The notes below the pieces were generated by a model, which worked only from the letters and a program-made list of their open reading frames with translations, had not been told where the DNA came from and did no database searches. Source: Epiperipatus broadwayi (taxonomy: Eukaryota > Onychophora > Udeonychophora > Euonychophora > Peripatidae). From it: a stretch of 64,000 bases of DNA. The position numbers and the translations under genes were made by a program. Of this stretch, positions 10,691 to 23,239 are shown piece by piece (the first letter of the stretch is position 1; each line of letters begins with the position of its first letter). The stretch lies in assembly GCA_028023455.1 (NCBI GenBank), contig JAQFVV010012398.1, positions 4,670,682 through 4,734,681 on the forward strand, written 5' to 3'.

Positions 10691-11560
10691 TGGAGATAGA
10701 ATGGGAACATATAGTGGGTGAATTGACATTGATAGATAATGACCAGAGGGATAGGCTGAGGAAGGTTCTCATGAGGAATAGCGTGGTATTTTCAGAGGTC
10801 CCGGGGATCATTCAAGGTTATGAGCATCGAATAAGACTCATGGAGGACCAGCCATATTGGTTTCATGCTTACCCAATACCATACTAATATAAGCAAGAAG
10901 TTGAGGCACAGATAGATACGATGCTAAAATGGGGTTATTTCAGTGTTCATCACCATTTAATAATCCTATTGTGACAGTGAAAAAGAGGGATGGATCCATC
11001 TGATTATGTTTGGATGCACGGCACCTGAATAATATAACTATTCTGGACATTAATGCCCCACCCCCTATAAGTGATGTACTCACAAGATTTAAAGGGGAAA
11101 AGGTATTTTCGACATTCGATTTGATGGCCAGCTACTGGCAAATCAAGCTACATCCTAAAGATTGGAAATACACGGCATTTAGATATGATGGACATGCATA
11201 CAACTTTAATAGGATTCCGTTCAGATTGAGAAATAGCAGGGTAGGGCTTGTCCAATGTTTGGATCAGGTATTAGATGATAAGATAAAGAGTTTTATCGTG
11301 ATATATGTGGACGACATTGTCATCGCATATGAGAATATTGAGGAACATTGAATCAAACATGTGGAAGGGTTCTTGGAGGAATGTAAAGGGAAAGACATCA
11401 GGTTAAATTTAAACAAAAGTCACATAATGACAACGGAAGTAAATTCCTGGGCCATATCATTAGTGAAAAAGGGATAGTACCAAACCCGGAGAAGAATGAA
11501 GCCATCCAGAAATTTCCAACTCTTCGGAACAGAAAACACATTAAATCATTTCTGGGTTTA
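10691..11560 (+). pseudogene. Gypsy reverse transcriptase relic
   Basis: Motifs run in order: EVPGIIQGYEHRIRLMED, an in-frame stop near 10885, then the open frame 11010-11351. That frame holds DARHLNNITILD, VFSTFDLMASYWQIKLHPKDWKYTAF (first catalytic Asp), YNFNRIPFRL and FIVIYVDDIVIAYENIEEH with the YVDD pair. A stop follows at 11349, and thumb/connection sequence continues in other frames (GFLEECKGKDIRLNLNKSH; KSFLGLCNFYNWFYRGF). These are typical Ty3/gypsy RT features. The YVDD is intact but the frame is not. Confidence 0.9.
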
Positions 11561-11579
11561 TGTAACTTCTATAATTGGT

Positions 11580-12110
11580 TTTACAGAGGGTTCTCATTGG
11601 ACATGGAGCCACTATTACATTTGCTGAAAAAGGAAACACCATGGACATGGGGAGAACAACAAGAACAGAGCTTTCAGAGGGTAAAGGCAGGCTTCTTGGA
11701 AACAGTTACATTAGCATATCCGGACTTCAGCAAGACCTTTTTTGTACAAACCTATAGTAGTGGATTCGGATTAGGAGCCACGATGTTCCAAATACAGGAG
11801 GGGGGATCAACACAGAGTCATTTGTTTTATTAGCTGGTTGCTGAAAGGCCCGAAACTTAATTATACTGTTACAGAGAAGGAGGCTCTCGCAGTAATATGG
11901 GCATTCAAAAAATTCCGGCAATACTTGTTTGGTTCAGATATTGTGGTATTGACTGATCACTGCAGCCTTGAGTTCCTAAATCACAGTTTTCTGGCTAACA
12001 ATAGGTTGTTGAGATGGAGCTTGTTCCTATAAGAGTTTAACTACAAAGTAGTGTATCTCCATGGAATGGAGAACATTGTGGCTGATATACTTAGTCGGTA
12101 CCCAATAGCA
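11580..12110 (+). pseudogene. Gypsy RNase H relic
   Basis: The RT-RNase H junction MEPLLHLLKKETPWTWGEQQEQSF is followed by AYPDFSKTFFVQTYSSGFGLGA. The first catalytic Asp of RNase H, expected within the VQTDASG-type motif, is Tyr here. Later residues are kept: YTVTEKEALAV (Glu), VVLTDHCSLEFL (Asp) and YLHGMENIVADILSRYP (Asp). Stops at 11830-11832 and 12030-12032 break the frame. Confidence 0.85.
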
Positions 12111-12379
12111 ATGAGTCAACACATGAGATGTGATGGTGCATACATCGTGGTCACTGAGATGGATGGAGAACCCAAGATAGCAAGTGAAATGCATAATTTA
12201 AAAGAACACCAAATGAAGGACCTAAAGTGCAGACAATTGATAGAACATTTACAGCATCAATCTGTATCAGAGATAAAGGGAAACATCCTATGGAAGGACT
12301 AAAACCACTTTTGCATGAAGGGAGGACTCTTGCAATGGATGCTCAAGTAAAAGAAGTAGACATGCATCATCATGCCCCT

Positions 12380-13415
12380 GGCCTTAAGAAAACAGACCAT
12401 CCAATATGTCCATGAAACATATGGGCGTTATGGGGGAAACAAAGTGGAGAGTTGCCTTAGACATTGGTTCTACTGGCAAGGGATGCATGATGACATTGCC
12501 AGTGTTATTAGAACATGTGCCACCTGCGCTTGAACTAAACTCCCTAATGTATCAGGAGTAGGACCATTACAGCCCATATATACCGATCAGCCGAACCGTA
12601 TATTAGCCATCGACTTTTATGGTCCATTGCCGGCTTTTAATAAGAGGAGGTACCTACTGGTCACGTATTACCTATTCTCAAAGTTGGTGGCTGCATATCC
12701 AGTCATGCAAGACAATGCTAAGCAAACCATTAAGGCCCTTGAACAACAACATTTTAAGACGGTGGGAATTCCTACTCGGATCTTATCGGATCACGGCACA
12801 CCATTTACATCATGTGAGTGGAAGAAATGGATCACTAAACACAGAATAAGGCACACATTGACATTGATCCGTAATCCTCAGTTGAACCCATGCGTACAGG
12901 TCATGAGAGAGCTTGGGCATCTGTTTTGTGTATATATATCTGATGACCATCGTATGTGGGTGAAGGAAACACCACATATAGTAAACATAATCAATTGGGA
13001 AAAGAATGAGTCCACAGGTTTCGAACCCATTCGGCTACATTTTGGGAAACATATCCCATGCCCATTTAATGGTAGATTACCTGTAGGAACCAAAGCAATA
13101 AATAGGAGAAGGGACATGGAGCGAGCGCAAAATCAGATGGAAAGGACGGGTGTAATAAAAAGACAAACATTCAAGGGGGTGGAAAATCAATTCAGGATAA
13201 GTGATGAGGTCATGGTGAGGGTGCACCCTGTAAGTCACCCAGCACAAAATATATTTAAGAAGTTTCAACCCATTTACGAAGAACCATACATGATCCAAAA
13301 GCTGTATGGGAATAATGCCTTTGTCATAGCCCAGGGAACAGAGGAAAAGGGAGTATATAATGCTCGATCACTAAGGCTATTCAATAGAGAAAGACAACCA
13401 CCAGATAAAACCTAA
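12380..13415 (+). pseudogene. Gypsy integrase relic, with C-terminal GPY/F-like domain
   Basis: The zinc-binding part reads HETYGRYGGNK...FYWQGMHDDI...CATC, with the second His of the HHCC finger replaced by Arg, then a stop. The open frame 12627-13415 (262 residues) carries most of the catalytic core. The first Asp, in AIDFYGPLP, lies just upstream at about 12607. The second Asp is in ILSDHGTPFTS. The region NPCVQVMREL has lost the catalytic Glu, which is Val. It continues HLFCVYISDDHRMWVKETPHIVNIINW and ends with FQPIYEEPYMIQKLYGNNAFVIAQ, a GPY/F-type DNA-binding module. No chromodomain follows. It would insert the cDNA into the genome but cannot catalyse that here. Confidence 0.9.
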
Positions 13416-13726
13416 GTGCAGGACGGATTCACTGATACCAGATTGGAAATGGAATTGGACCACGAGTAATGGAAAATGGACATGGAATTAGGAAATATTG
13501 ATCGTGATAATATAAAGGAATGATGAGTCAGTAAATGGCCAAACAATATAAAGGACTTTAGGATAAACTAAGAAAAACAGATGATAGATAGTAGTGTGAG
13601 ATCATAGATAGAGGCTGAAGGTGTGTAGGTATAGATATTTGTAGGTGGATCTTAGCAGTATATGGCGAGCCTTCTCTGTTATGCATTCATGTGTGTTCTG
13701 TGGTCACCAGGTTTTATTAGATAGAG

Positions 13727-13966
13727 ATGACAGGATTAAGATTTCCAGTTAGATATTTGACAAATATCGTGAATCAATGGATTAGAAACCAATGTACGGG
13801 GAAAGAACCCCTTTATAAAAAATATGAACTATCAGTAAAATATTCTGAGCTCATGGATGAGCTGGACAAAAAGATGCCAGCCTCCCCAACCCATCTCGGT
13901 ATAGTGACCAGAGTTGTCACTCAGAGGATTATTGTTTGTGAAAATGTGAGGTATGAACAGATTTAA
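13727..13966 (+). CDS. Small open frame downstream of pol, unrecognised
   Basis: 79 codons from ATG 13727 to TAA 13964-13966, between the end of pol (13415) and the 3' LTR (14248). The product is basic and soluble-looking, with no membrane segment, signal peptide or envelope-like motif. I do not recognise it. It could be a remnant of a third ORF or chance; the surrounding 13416-14230 holds nothing else I can identify. Confidence 0.2.
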   Translation: MTGLRFPVRYLTNIVNQWIRNQCTGKEPLYKKYELSVKYSELMDELDKKMPASPTHLGIVTRVVTQRIIVCENVRYEQI

Positions 13967-14232
13967 TCGAGTCACAGAGTTATCCTGTGGACTTGAACCT
14001 GTATATACAAGTAGGAGGCAGAAATAAAACGCATGTAATGTTTATAGCAATCAGTTTAGTAATGCTGGTTGGGTCGTCAGAGTAGGGATGTAATTTGCCT
14101 GGTCGCCACTCTAGGAATAATCTCATCACTAAATCGTAGTAGAAGTGCAAGGATATAGAAAAGGTTCTAACAGTAGTTAGGAGCATCTAGCTTTCAATGC
14201 ATTAAATTAAAATTTTTTTAACAAAAAATTTT

Positions 14233-14247
14233 AAAGGAGGGGAACGG
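14233..14247 (+). other. Polypurine tract of the gypsy element
   Basis: AAAGGAGGGGAACGG ends exactly at the first base of the 3' LTR (TGTAATG). Such a tract primes plus-strand DNA synthesis. Together with the LTR end it fixes the 3' LTR start. Confidence 0.85.
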
Positions 14248-15966
14248 TGTAATGTGATGATCGCACATATTGCAATCACACATATAGATATTCAACATTC
14301 AAAGAATACTAAATATTGTATTTGGATTACTAAAAGTGAGTTTAAAAGAAATTATAAGCAAAGAAATGTTTTAATTAAGAAAAGAGAGGGAATTAGAATC
14401 GAAAAGATTCTTATCTTTTACCCTCCAAAGTTGGGATTTTGTGAAATAAAAAATAAGTAAAGTTAGAAACATTGAAATTGTACACTAGAAAATTAAGTGA
14501 TAAAGAAATATAAATAAAATGCAAACTAAAATACGATTTAGAAAGAAAAATATAGTTTGAAAGCCTTAAACAGAGCAAAAAATAGAAATTTAAAAACATG
14601 TCCAAAAGATAAGAATCTGGGTTATAAAGTACACATTTAATGATAAAACAAAATGCATGTATGGAGTGTGTTTGAAGTGGGATAAAGACAGCAATAATTT
14701 ATGCTTGTCAATAATGTCAAAAATAAAAAAAACATTTTATTAAAAATCTGTGTAATTAAAAGAGAAATAAGAAATAAATATACATAGTGCTACAAAATTG
14801 GGTAAAAACAAATCTATAGAAATGGACGAAGGCATAGTAAGAAAAGAAAGGTGTGAATAAAAGTGAAAACAAAGGATTGAAATGACAAAGGACTGTGGAA
14901 TTTTTTAATTAAAAAATTTCAGTTGACAATTAGAATTAAAAAAGTTTCAGTTTGTTATTAGAGTTGGAGACTTCTTGTTGAGAGGGTGGTTGAAACACTG
15001 CTCCAATAATAAGCAGCCATAGTTAACAAGGTATGATTTTTAACATTGGTGCCTTATCGAGAATGGCTGGCTAAGGGCCATCATGATCGCTTGCCGATCC
15101 AGACTCTCTGTGCTCTAATGGTTCCCATCTAGATGAAACAACTGCCGATGTAGTGCCTGCCAGAGGATTCATTTTTGCCTTGTCCTTGATGCCTTAAATG
15201 CGGAGGAGTTCCCACAACCAAAATCTAACTTAAGAGCGACCATCCCTGCTAAAGAAATAGAGAAATTCCATGCAGCAGTCAGCAAGACTTCCAATAAATT
15301 CAGAGATGTAAAACCTAGGTAAATATGTATACATTTTATATTTCCATATGCACATATCTTTATTGAGACAATGGCCACATTCATACTTTGAATGATAAAG
15401 ACATTCTTTATCTTTTTAATATATACCCGAATGACGATTTATAAATGTACAATCATTTATAGGATCTTTGTTTTTACTCGTAACATCATAGCATATAATC
15501 TGTTTTATTATTAAGTTTTAATGATTTAAAGTATTTCTTTTATTGTTAATTTATTCTATTAAATATATTTATTATTGATTTAAATCTGTTTTGTCTCGTT
15601 CTTCGCTATTCCAAAATTAACATAATCTGAGGGTTTGGGAAATAATTAGTACTCATTTTGAGTACTGAAATAACATGTGAAACTAGTGGTGCAGTATATT
15701 TGATCCCATTAAAATTTATAAATATCCAAGCACTGTAACTCTGTTAAATCTTACAGCAGTCGAGAGACGGTTGACCGGGAAAAATAACCTGGGCCTATAC
15801 CCATATAGTATACAGGTTCGGCCAAGTATGAATATAGAATCATTTCTGTCTGTATATTCTCTCTGCTTGTGGTAGAGGAAAGTGGACGATCTTGAATTTT
15901 AAGAATTCCCCATTATACATATATAAAAGGGAAGTTTAAGCTTTCGATCGCCAGGTTTCCGTTACA
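14248..15966 (+). repeat. 3' LTR of the gypsy element
   Basis: 1719 bp, TGTAA...TTACA, matching 5731-7403 apart from point changes and an extra segment of about 46 bp at about 15785-15832 (tacccatatagtatacagg). Open frames here are chance products of AT-rich sequence; one even appears in both LTRs (5895-6089 and 14411-14605, minus strand) because the LTRs are copies. Confidence 0.92.
15920..15930 (+). promoter_or_regulatory. TATA-box-like motif in the 3' LTR
   Basis: TATATAAAAGG lies 36 bp before the LTR end, a textbook TATA box shape. If used, the transcript would start very near the LTR end, leaving an unusually short R-U5. In the 5' LTR the site is weaker (ATAAATAAAAGG). Function is inferred. 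Confidence 0.4.
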
Positions 15967-18035
15967 ATATATATATATATATTGTACACATTCCAATTTA
16001 GCCTGTGACTAAATTGCAATAGTGTGTGCATAAAATAAAGAAAAAAATCATCATTACATTTTTTTTGTACAGGAGGGGGAAACATTAGGGCATCAAGTTC
16101 AAACCCTACATGACCAAGTACCCAAATCCTCATAAGAAGGGTGGGAGAGATGTTTGTTTCTCTCTCCATTTAACTTTGTATTAGTAAAAAGATTAGTATA
16201 TATGTTTAATAGTTGCACTTAAAAGTTAGAATTTTTAAACACTTATAAATAGTTGTCTGGTGACACAAACTCTATAAATCATTTTTCTAAGTTTGCTTAT
16301 TAACCTTCTTTAAAGTTAATTTATATTTAATAGATTATAATATTCTTTCTTTAATCATACTTTGATTCTAATATTTGTCTTACTGATTTATTTTATGAAT
16401 TTTAATACTGATATTGCAAATCTATAGTGTTCAGATCATTTAGATTGTATTTGAGAAGTAGGCTTTATATACTTGAACATATGTGTGTGCCTGTATTTAC
16501 AGACATATACATAGAGACAGTTACAGATATATTAGAAGAAAAGGTTTTATCTAAATCATTTTATAGTTTCTTTATAAAACAATTATATTATTTAAGATCA
16601 ATTTGTTTTGTCTTCTCTGAAAGAGTTAAAGGTTTCACGTAATGTTTAGGCTAATGTCAAGGGTTAATGAGAAGAGATAAAATAATCAGGGTTGACATAG
16701 TCAAAAGGCCATGTGGAGGAATAAGGACAAAGGATCATTAATCAGTCATTGTAATTAATAGGAAATCTAGATTATTTGTGGGACCAGACTCAATAATAAA
16801 TTTAGAAGAAAATTGTCAATTCACAGAAGAGATTTAATACAGACCATTAATGGAATGCAGTTTATAAGTGACCATATGTTTCAGTGAACAAAAATATGCG
16901 ATGTCATCAGACAAAGCACATATATAATCTGCAAATAAAAACTGAATAAAAGAGAAAGAAAAGTTTGATCTCATTTCCCCTCAAGCTTGTTGATATACAT
17001 TAATTTCTCTTCTATTTTTAATAAGTTGCAATATATACCCTATAATCAAAGAAATTCAGCAGTGAGGTCTCTTTCTTTATCACTTTGACCCTATTGTTAC
17101 AATGATATCTTTTTTGATAATGTCATGATAGTCTTCAGAAACTTGCAGAACATTCCTCTCATTCTTCATATTCTGTACAAATTTGAAACACTAACATGAT
17201 TTACAATAGTGTGTAAGTCATCCATGTAGCAGACCACTATGGGTCTCAATTTATCTTCATATCTCACAGAAACATACTCATCTTTTTTCAGAATTCCAAT
17301 AAACTTATCTAAAACAGAATTAAGTCATCACCTAAATTATCTGGTTTTAGACAAGTTCAATACAAAAATAAAACTTTTTTGCCAAAATTTCTTTACTCTA
17401 TAGTAAAAGTTTATATTGTTAATACTACTCTGGATTGTTTACTTGCTTACTATAGCCCATGGATGCATCTTTCAATGACTATTTTTAAAGATATCATGAC
17501 CATAATAAAATTATATATCTGGAGATCAACATCACTTCTTCCATCAAGAACAAGTGTTTGTTTTCCTATTTGTAAAGATAGTCTTAATTTAATAAGACCT
17601 AATCATTTGTGTTCTATATCATGGCTAAGATGTACATTACAACCTAGTTAATTAATCAAATCCCAAAGTTGCTCCTATACCTATAACACTGCTTGCTCAA
17701 CTTCCATATGCAGGTTGTTCTTTTTTTACTGATTATGCTATTGAGCATGCAGATCTGTTGGATAATTATAACATCAAATTTTTATTTAATTTAGTTATAC
17801 ATCTTAACAGATATCTCTGTCCAATCTTCCCAATTGCCAAAATTTTAACAGATTTCAAAGTATGTTTGTTCTTCAAACATGATTGAAATTTCTGTTTAAC
17901 TTATTACTTAATGCAATTCCTACAAAAGCTTTCCTCATTAACCATTTTAAATTAAATCTGGAACCCACATGTATCTTATGATACACATTTTTCAAACCAC
18001 ATTTTAATGCAAAAATTTAATATAATTTCTTTATT
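15967..18035. other. Unassigned AT-rich stretch
   Basis: (TA)n at 15966-15980, then unique-looking AT-rich DNA. On the minus strand near 17230-17300 a short run reads RPIVVCYMDDLHTIV, resembling an RT YxDD motif, but neither flank gives further support. No gene is recognised. Confidence 0.4.
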
Positions 18036-18077
18036 GTCCTGACAGTTTTGACTGTCTTGCAGTCTTCATCAGAGTAT
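18036..18077 (-). ncRNA. Decayed hammerhead-like motif, second type
   Basis: On the minus strand: core CTGATGA (18066-18072), then stem II GACTG/CAGTC around loop CAAGA (perfect five pairs). Next is AAAAC where GAAAC is expected, then TGTC and AGGAC. An AATAAA follows within a few bases. The order and spacing match Penelope-type hammerheads. The changed G of GAAA, an extra base before GTC and a poor stem I argue that it is inactive. No Penelope protein is recognised beside it. Confidence 0.55.
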
Positions 18078-18547
18078 TCTTAAACCTCCTCTACCTTTTA
18101 AATTTTTGCATTAAAGTCTATGTGAGGGAAGTTATTATAAGCTATATATACTTCTCATCCTTATGACACTTTGCATTTTACAAGAAAATAACTAATCTTA
18201 AACAATTGTTTGAAAACATATTAAAATTTTTAATTCATATATTGCTATAGAAATTATTTATACTCTTAGAACAATGTGGCTTGCTCACTGCTCTGTAATT
18301 TGCAACAACAAAAAATACAATGCCCTTAAAAATAATAAAGAGTGGTGTAATATATATTTACATGCCCTAAAATATTTACTTAGAAATACTATAAGAAAAA
18401 TTTAGCAGAACAGTATTTTTTTTAGTTGTTCATTATTTTAGAATGATATAAATTATACTTTCATCTACATAAAACTGAATCATTTTATCTGCTCTCAAAC
18501 ACTTGTCATAATGTCTATTTTTATAGATCATATGTTATGTAAAAAAA

Positions 18548-18965
18548 ATTCCTGTACATATTTTAATACTTGTACATAATAAAGTTTATTTTATATATAA
18601 AGAAATAATAATTAGAATAAATAAAGAGTAGAGAAAAAAAATAATAAAAAATTCCTGTACATATTTTAATACTTGTACATAATAAAGTTTATTTTATATA
18701 TAAAGAAATAATAATTAGAATAAATAAAGAGTAGAGAAAAAAAATAATAAAAAATTCCTGTACATATTTTAATACTTGTACATAATAAAGTTTATTTTAT
18801 ATATATAAAGAAATAATAATTAGAATAAATAAAGAGTAGAGAAAAAAAATAATAAAAAATTCCTGTACATATTTTAATACTTGTACATAATAAAGTTTAT
18901 TTTATATATATATAAAGAAATAATAATTAGAATAAATAAAGAGTAGAGAAAAATAAAAAATAGAA
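18548..18965. repeat. Tandem repeat, 4 x 103-107 bp
   Basis: Four head-to-tail units start with attcctgtacat at 18548, 18651, 18754 and 18859. They differ mainly in the length of an internal TA run (ttttatatataaag, growing by one TA in the third unit and again in the fourth). Near-identity implies recent expansion. Non-coding. Confidence 0.95.
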
Positions 18966-21900
18966 CATTTTGTAATAAATTGTACTCTGAAAAATGCTTT
19001 CAAGACTTCTTGTTACAATCTTAAATTTAATACACTGAAAAATTGGTGAAAATGTTGTCCATCACATTTAGAGTAGCTCTTTTAATAAATAGGAAGAATC
19101 AAATATTTTTATGTCTATATGCTGAAACTCACATAAAAATAGAACTATTATCAAAACTAAAGATTGTATAAAATTGGAAAAAAAACTTTCCAAGTACCAA
19201 CTAAGTTATATTACAGCACTTGCCTGAAACAATATCCAGACCACACAAGAGAAACTTGACATGGATATAAAACAAAGTAAACTACCAGGGGAAAAAATGC
19301 ATCTCTGTTCATCAATTAGTAATTGTTGAAAGATACACTAAAGAAATAAGTTAATCAGAAGTGAATAAAATCTTAGACTTTCTTATTTTCACACTGCCTA
19401 CATAGTTTAACAGATATTTAAAAGCAAAATGTTTGTTGTAATCTTGGATTCTATTAGTGAAAAGCTTCTGAATTACTAAACTAGTTTTGAATTCTATTTT
19501 GGTATCAGAAATTTAATTTTATATTTCACAGTGTTTATGTGGAAAACTCAATATCTAAAACATAACATATTGGAAATAAAAACTGATTTTTAAAAATGGG
19601 TAACAAAAATATCAAAAATTGTAATGATATCATTAAAAACAAACCTTTAATTTTAGAATTTATTCAGAAAATCAAAAATCATTAAAAAAAATACATGGAA
19701 ATAGTATAATCTTTTTAAAAATACGGGAATAAAAAATGGTTTAATCAATTCAATTGAATATCAGTATTAAATTGTTTACCATCAATGTTGGCACAATTTT
19801 TTTTAGAAAATACTGATGAATTCATAGCTAGTTATGACAATATCCTACTGATACTTAACCAGAACTCTTAGTTAACAGAAGTTCAATAAAACTAAACAAC
19901 CATAAAGCTAATAACGTGATTGAAGAAAAAAATATTTAACTTCTTACTGAACAAAAATCTTCTCTTAGGGGCTTTTTTTATATTTCTGGAAATATAATTG
20001 AGGTTTATATCATATAAACAATAATTATCTGACTGTATTGATGACAGTGCTCACTCCTGGTTGTGATTTTAACTGATATAATGTTACAGGTATTTGCTAA
20101 AATTCATAGTTTATAAGTTTGGAATGCATTTCATCTCTTAATTTGTAAGAAATGATAAAAAAAGAAAAGCTACAAGGTAATCAACAAATGTAATATACAT
20201 AAAATACTTATAAATAAGTTTACATATTTAAATAATAATAGTTATACTTAAACTAAAAAAATAATGGTATAGACCTGGACTGCTTTTCTTCCTTCTCAGA
20301 ACATACTATTAGCTAAGCAGTAATAAAGTTTTTTCACAAATTTAGCTTTTCTTTCAGGTATATAAAAAAAATTAAAATAATCAAAAAGTATCATCTTAGT
20401 AAACTTAACATTAAACATGGCACTTATTTTGTTTCACCAACAATGTTGACTTGGTGAGCATTTTATTCTCTGTTCAAAATATCTGATCACATTGATATCC
20501 CTACATAGTAATTACGTTTTTTTTTTAAAAAAAAAAAAATAACCATATTGAAATAGTCGACATAAAAAAAATTTAATATAATTATAAAAAAGTCATAAAA
20601 TTTTCAAAATCTACCAGGATTTAAACCCTAGTTCATGTTTAGGATAAACTGATATGCAAAATATTGGACCATATTAAAAATTAATAGTTGTTTTAAACAA
20701 TCTGTCTACCTTCAAACAAAAATAGTACCATCCACAACAATACTCCTCTAAATGAAAGAATCTGCATATTAGTCGCTTGAAGGTTAGATGACACTTGCGT
20801 ACTGGAAATAATAAATTAATATTCAATCCAAAAATCTTTATCTTTTCATTAAGATTCTACAGGAACTACGTTAAAATATATAGAACTCTAAAATAAATTT
20901 AAATGGGGTAATATATATTTTATTTCATCAAAAATCTGTCCCATTATTGTTTCAAAGAAAAATTAAAAATATTAATTTTTTTTATTATTATTAAAAAATC
21001 ATTGTTTGGATATGGGTATAATATACTTGTATATTTTTTGATGTGATATTGAGTATATATTTGTATATACTTGATTTAGAAATCGATATATATATATGCG
21101 TTTGCTAGATAAGTGTGCTGTATTACTTTATGCACTTTGTACTCGAGTATCGATAACCTAATTTATTTGCTATTAAGTCATATTTTAATGTGAACTTTCT
21201 TCGTACTACATTTTTCTATTACCTATAAAAAAAAATTTATTGTATATAATAAATAGATTTGTTTTTGAAAACAAACAAAAGCATTAATATTTTATGTATG
21301 TTTAGTATAAATAACGCAGGTTGAAATTTAAAATGAAAATGCGTTTTAAAAATTCAGAAAGTATACACAGGTTTTTTTTTTAATAACTATTATTATTTAA
21401 TATAGTATAGTGTTTTGCACTCTAGCTTACTATGCACATGAACTAAAATTCAAAGACAGGCGGAATTTGGAAAATTTAAGATTCTTTTATATAGACAGCT
21501 AATAACCAATCCTATTCAATTAAATGAGTGCAGAATCTAAAAATAAAAAGCTACTGTAGATTATTACTATCTGATAATTAGTATTTAATTAGGCTAGAGA
21601 GTCTTATTATTTCTTTCCTGTGCCTATATAAAGAAATGTGTTTAAGTTATTCAAAAAGTCTTTTATTACATTTAACAAAAGTTGAACTGCACTTAATAAT
21701 TTAAAAAAAATTTAAATTAAGTTGAACTGCACTTACATGCGTAACGTTTAAAATGATGTTTATAATGACGTATCGTGAGTGATTCTTCTAATTTCACATT
21801 ATTCATTTTAAGATCTGAATGCTAATCGAAAATCTTGATTTAAAACTTTTATTATATTTTTATTAATATTGGGAATAATAAAGCTAATGACATCCATGGT

Positions 21901-23239
21901 TTATTATTCATATGTATATGATCACTATTATAACGTTGTTTATAATACAAATAGATAATAGCATTTGTTTATTATAACCCACTTGTATTAAATCTTGCAC
22001 ATAACATTTTATATTATCTTTCTTAAACATTTCATTTGAACAACAATCTATTAACCATTCTTTATGTATATACTAGTATTCATTATTGTATTTAAAATAT
22101 AAACTATTATTTATTATTGTTAAACCTTGTTCTATAATATGTATTATATTTATATCATTGATGTAGGTAGATAATTTCTGTATTAATATTTCTATACTTT
22201 TAATTCTTGGAATATTAGGATGCATTTTCTCACACCCATTATAAAAATAACTTTGTTTCTATTTAGTTGTATCTTATTTAATTTAATTATGATTGAATAT
22301 GTATTTTTAATGCAAAATTATCCATAACCAATAATATCTGCTACCTTTTGTTTAAATATTTACAATTTTCCTATAGAATAAAATCATTAAAATTAAATAA
22401 TCTCAATTGATTATTGTTTTTATACGTTTTTACCTTAAGAAAAATATATGAGTTTTCATAAGAATATAAAAATTTATATTGATTTATATTTATAATTTTA
22501 TGTTTTTTTTACATTTGATATAAATATCAGAAATTAATTCTGCATATTTTAAATACATTTATCTATGATTTATGTTTTATTATTAAATTAATAAACCAGA
22601 ATTCCTATTCCAAAAATAATAAAAAGATTTTCTTAATTTTGTTTATAAGGTGGTGAGATGAAATTGTGTCATCAATAATCACAAACGATTGCTAATCACT
22701 AATTCACTAATCTGTGACATTATTTTATTTTTAACACATTCTCTTTTTCATCTATTCAAAAATGCTATTTACCATTAATAAAAAGTTCAAATGTTGATTT
22801 ATATATAAATTGTACATCACATTATTTGCTGATAAAGCAAGTTTTCTGATTTATTTCATCAAAAGTTACAACAGTCCAAATTTGTCTTTAAATATTTTTG
22901 AGCAACTATACAGGTATTAAGGATTTGAATACTTTTAGATAGAAAAAAACCTCTTAATCCAATTATAATATATAAAAAATATGCCAATAAAATGGCAATA
23001 AATTCTCTTTCCAAACAGTCTGCAGCACTAACTTTGAATTAACATATATATATATTGAACCGAGTGGTGTGTTTTCTAGATCACTTGAGGGAGGAAGCAA
23101 ACTCTATATTCACTTTGACTCTTTGAATAAAATACTTGAGAAAGCAAAATTATAAGACTCTTTTTTATACAAAATATGATAAATTGTAACTTATATATTC
23201 TTAATATATTTGATTTCCACCAAGACAGATTTAAATATT
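18966..23239. other. Unassigned AT-rich stretch
   Basis: 4.3 kb with no coding match, RNA gene or named repeat that I can support. A T10A13 homopolymer hinge lies at 20517-20539. Confidence 0.5.

Larger units (their letters stand above)
5731..15966 (+). mobile_element. Ty3/gypsy LTR retrotransposon, near full length, inactive
   Basis: A 10.2-kb element with two LTRs, a leader, gag, protease, RT, RNase H and integrase in the Ty3/gypsy order. It is followed by a purine tract directly before the 3' LTR. Ends are TGTAA at 14248 and TTACA at 15966; the 5' LTR reads TATAA at 5731. Flanks on both sides are TA repeats, so the target duplication cannot be read. Numerous stops and frameshifts, and altered catalytic residues in protease, RNase H and integrase, show it is dead. 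It abuts the Penelope pair only about 40 bp away. Confidence 0.92.

Noticed and set aside
16890-16925. Possible hammerhead core (CTGATGA on the minus strand, with GAAAC 25 bases on)
   Set aside because: No stem II pairing between the two core strands and no stem I.
17230-17300. RT-like YMDDL on the minus strand
   Set aside because: No supporting motif upstream or downstream; a chance match is likely in AT-rich DNA.
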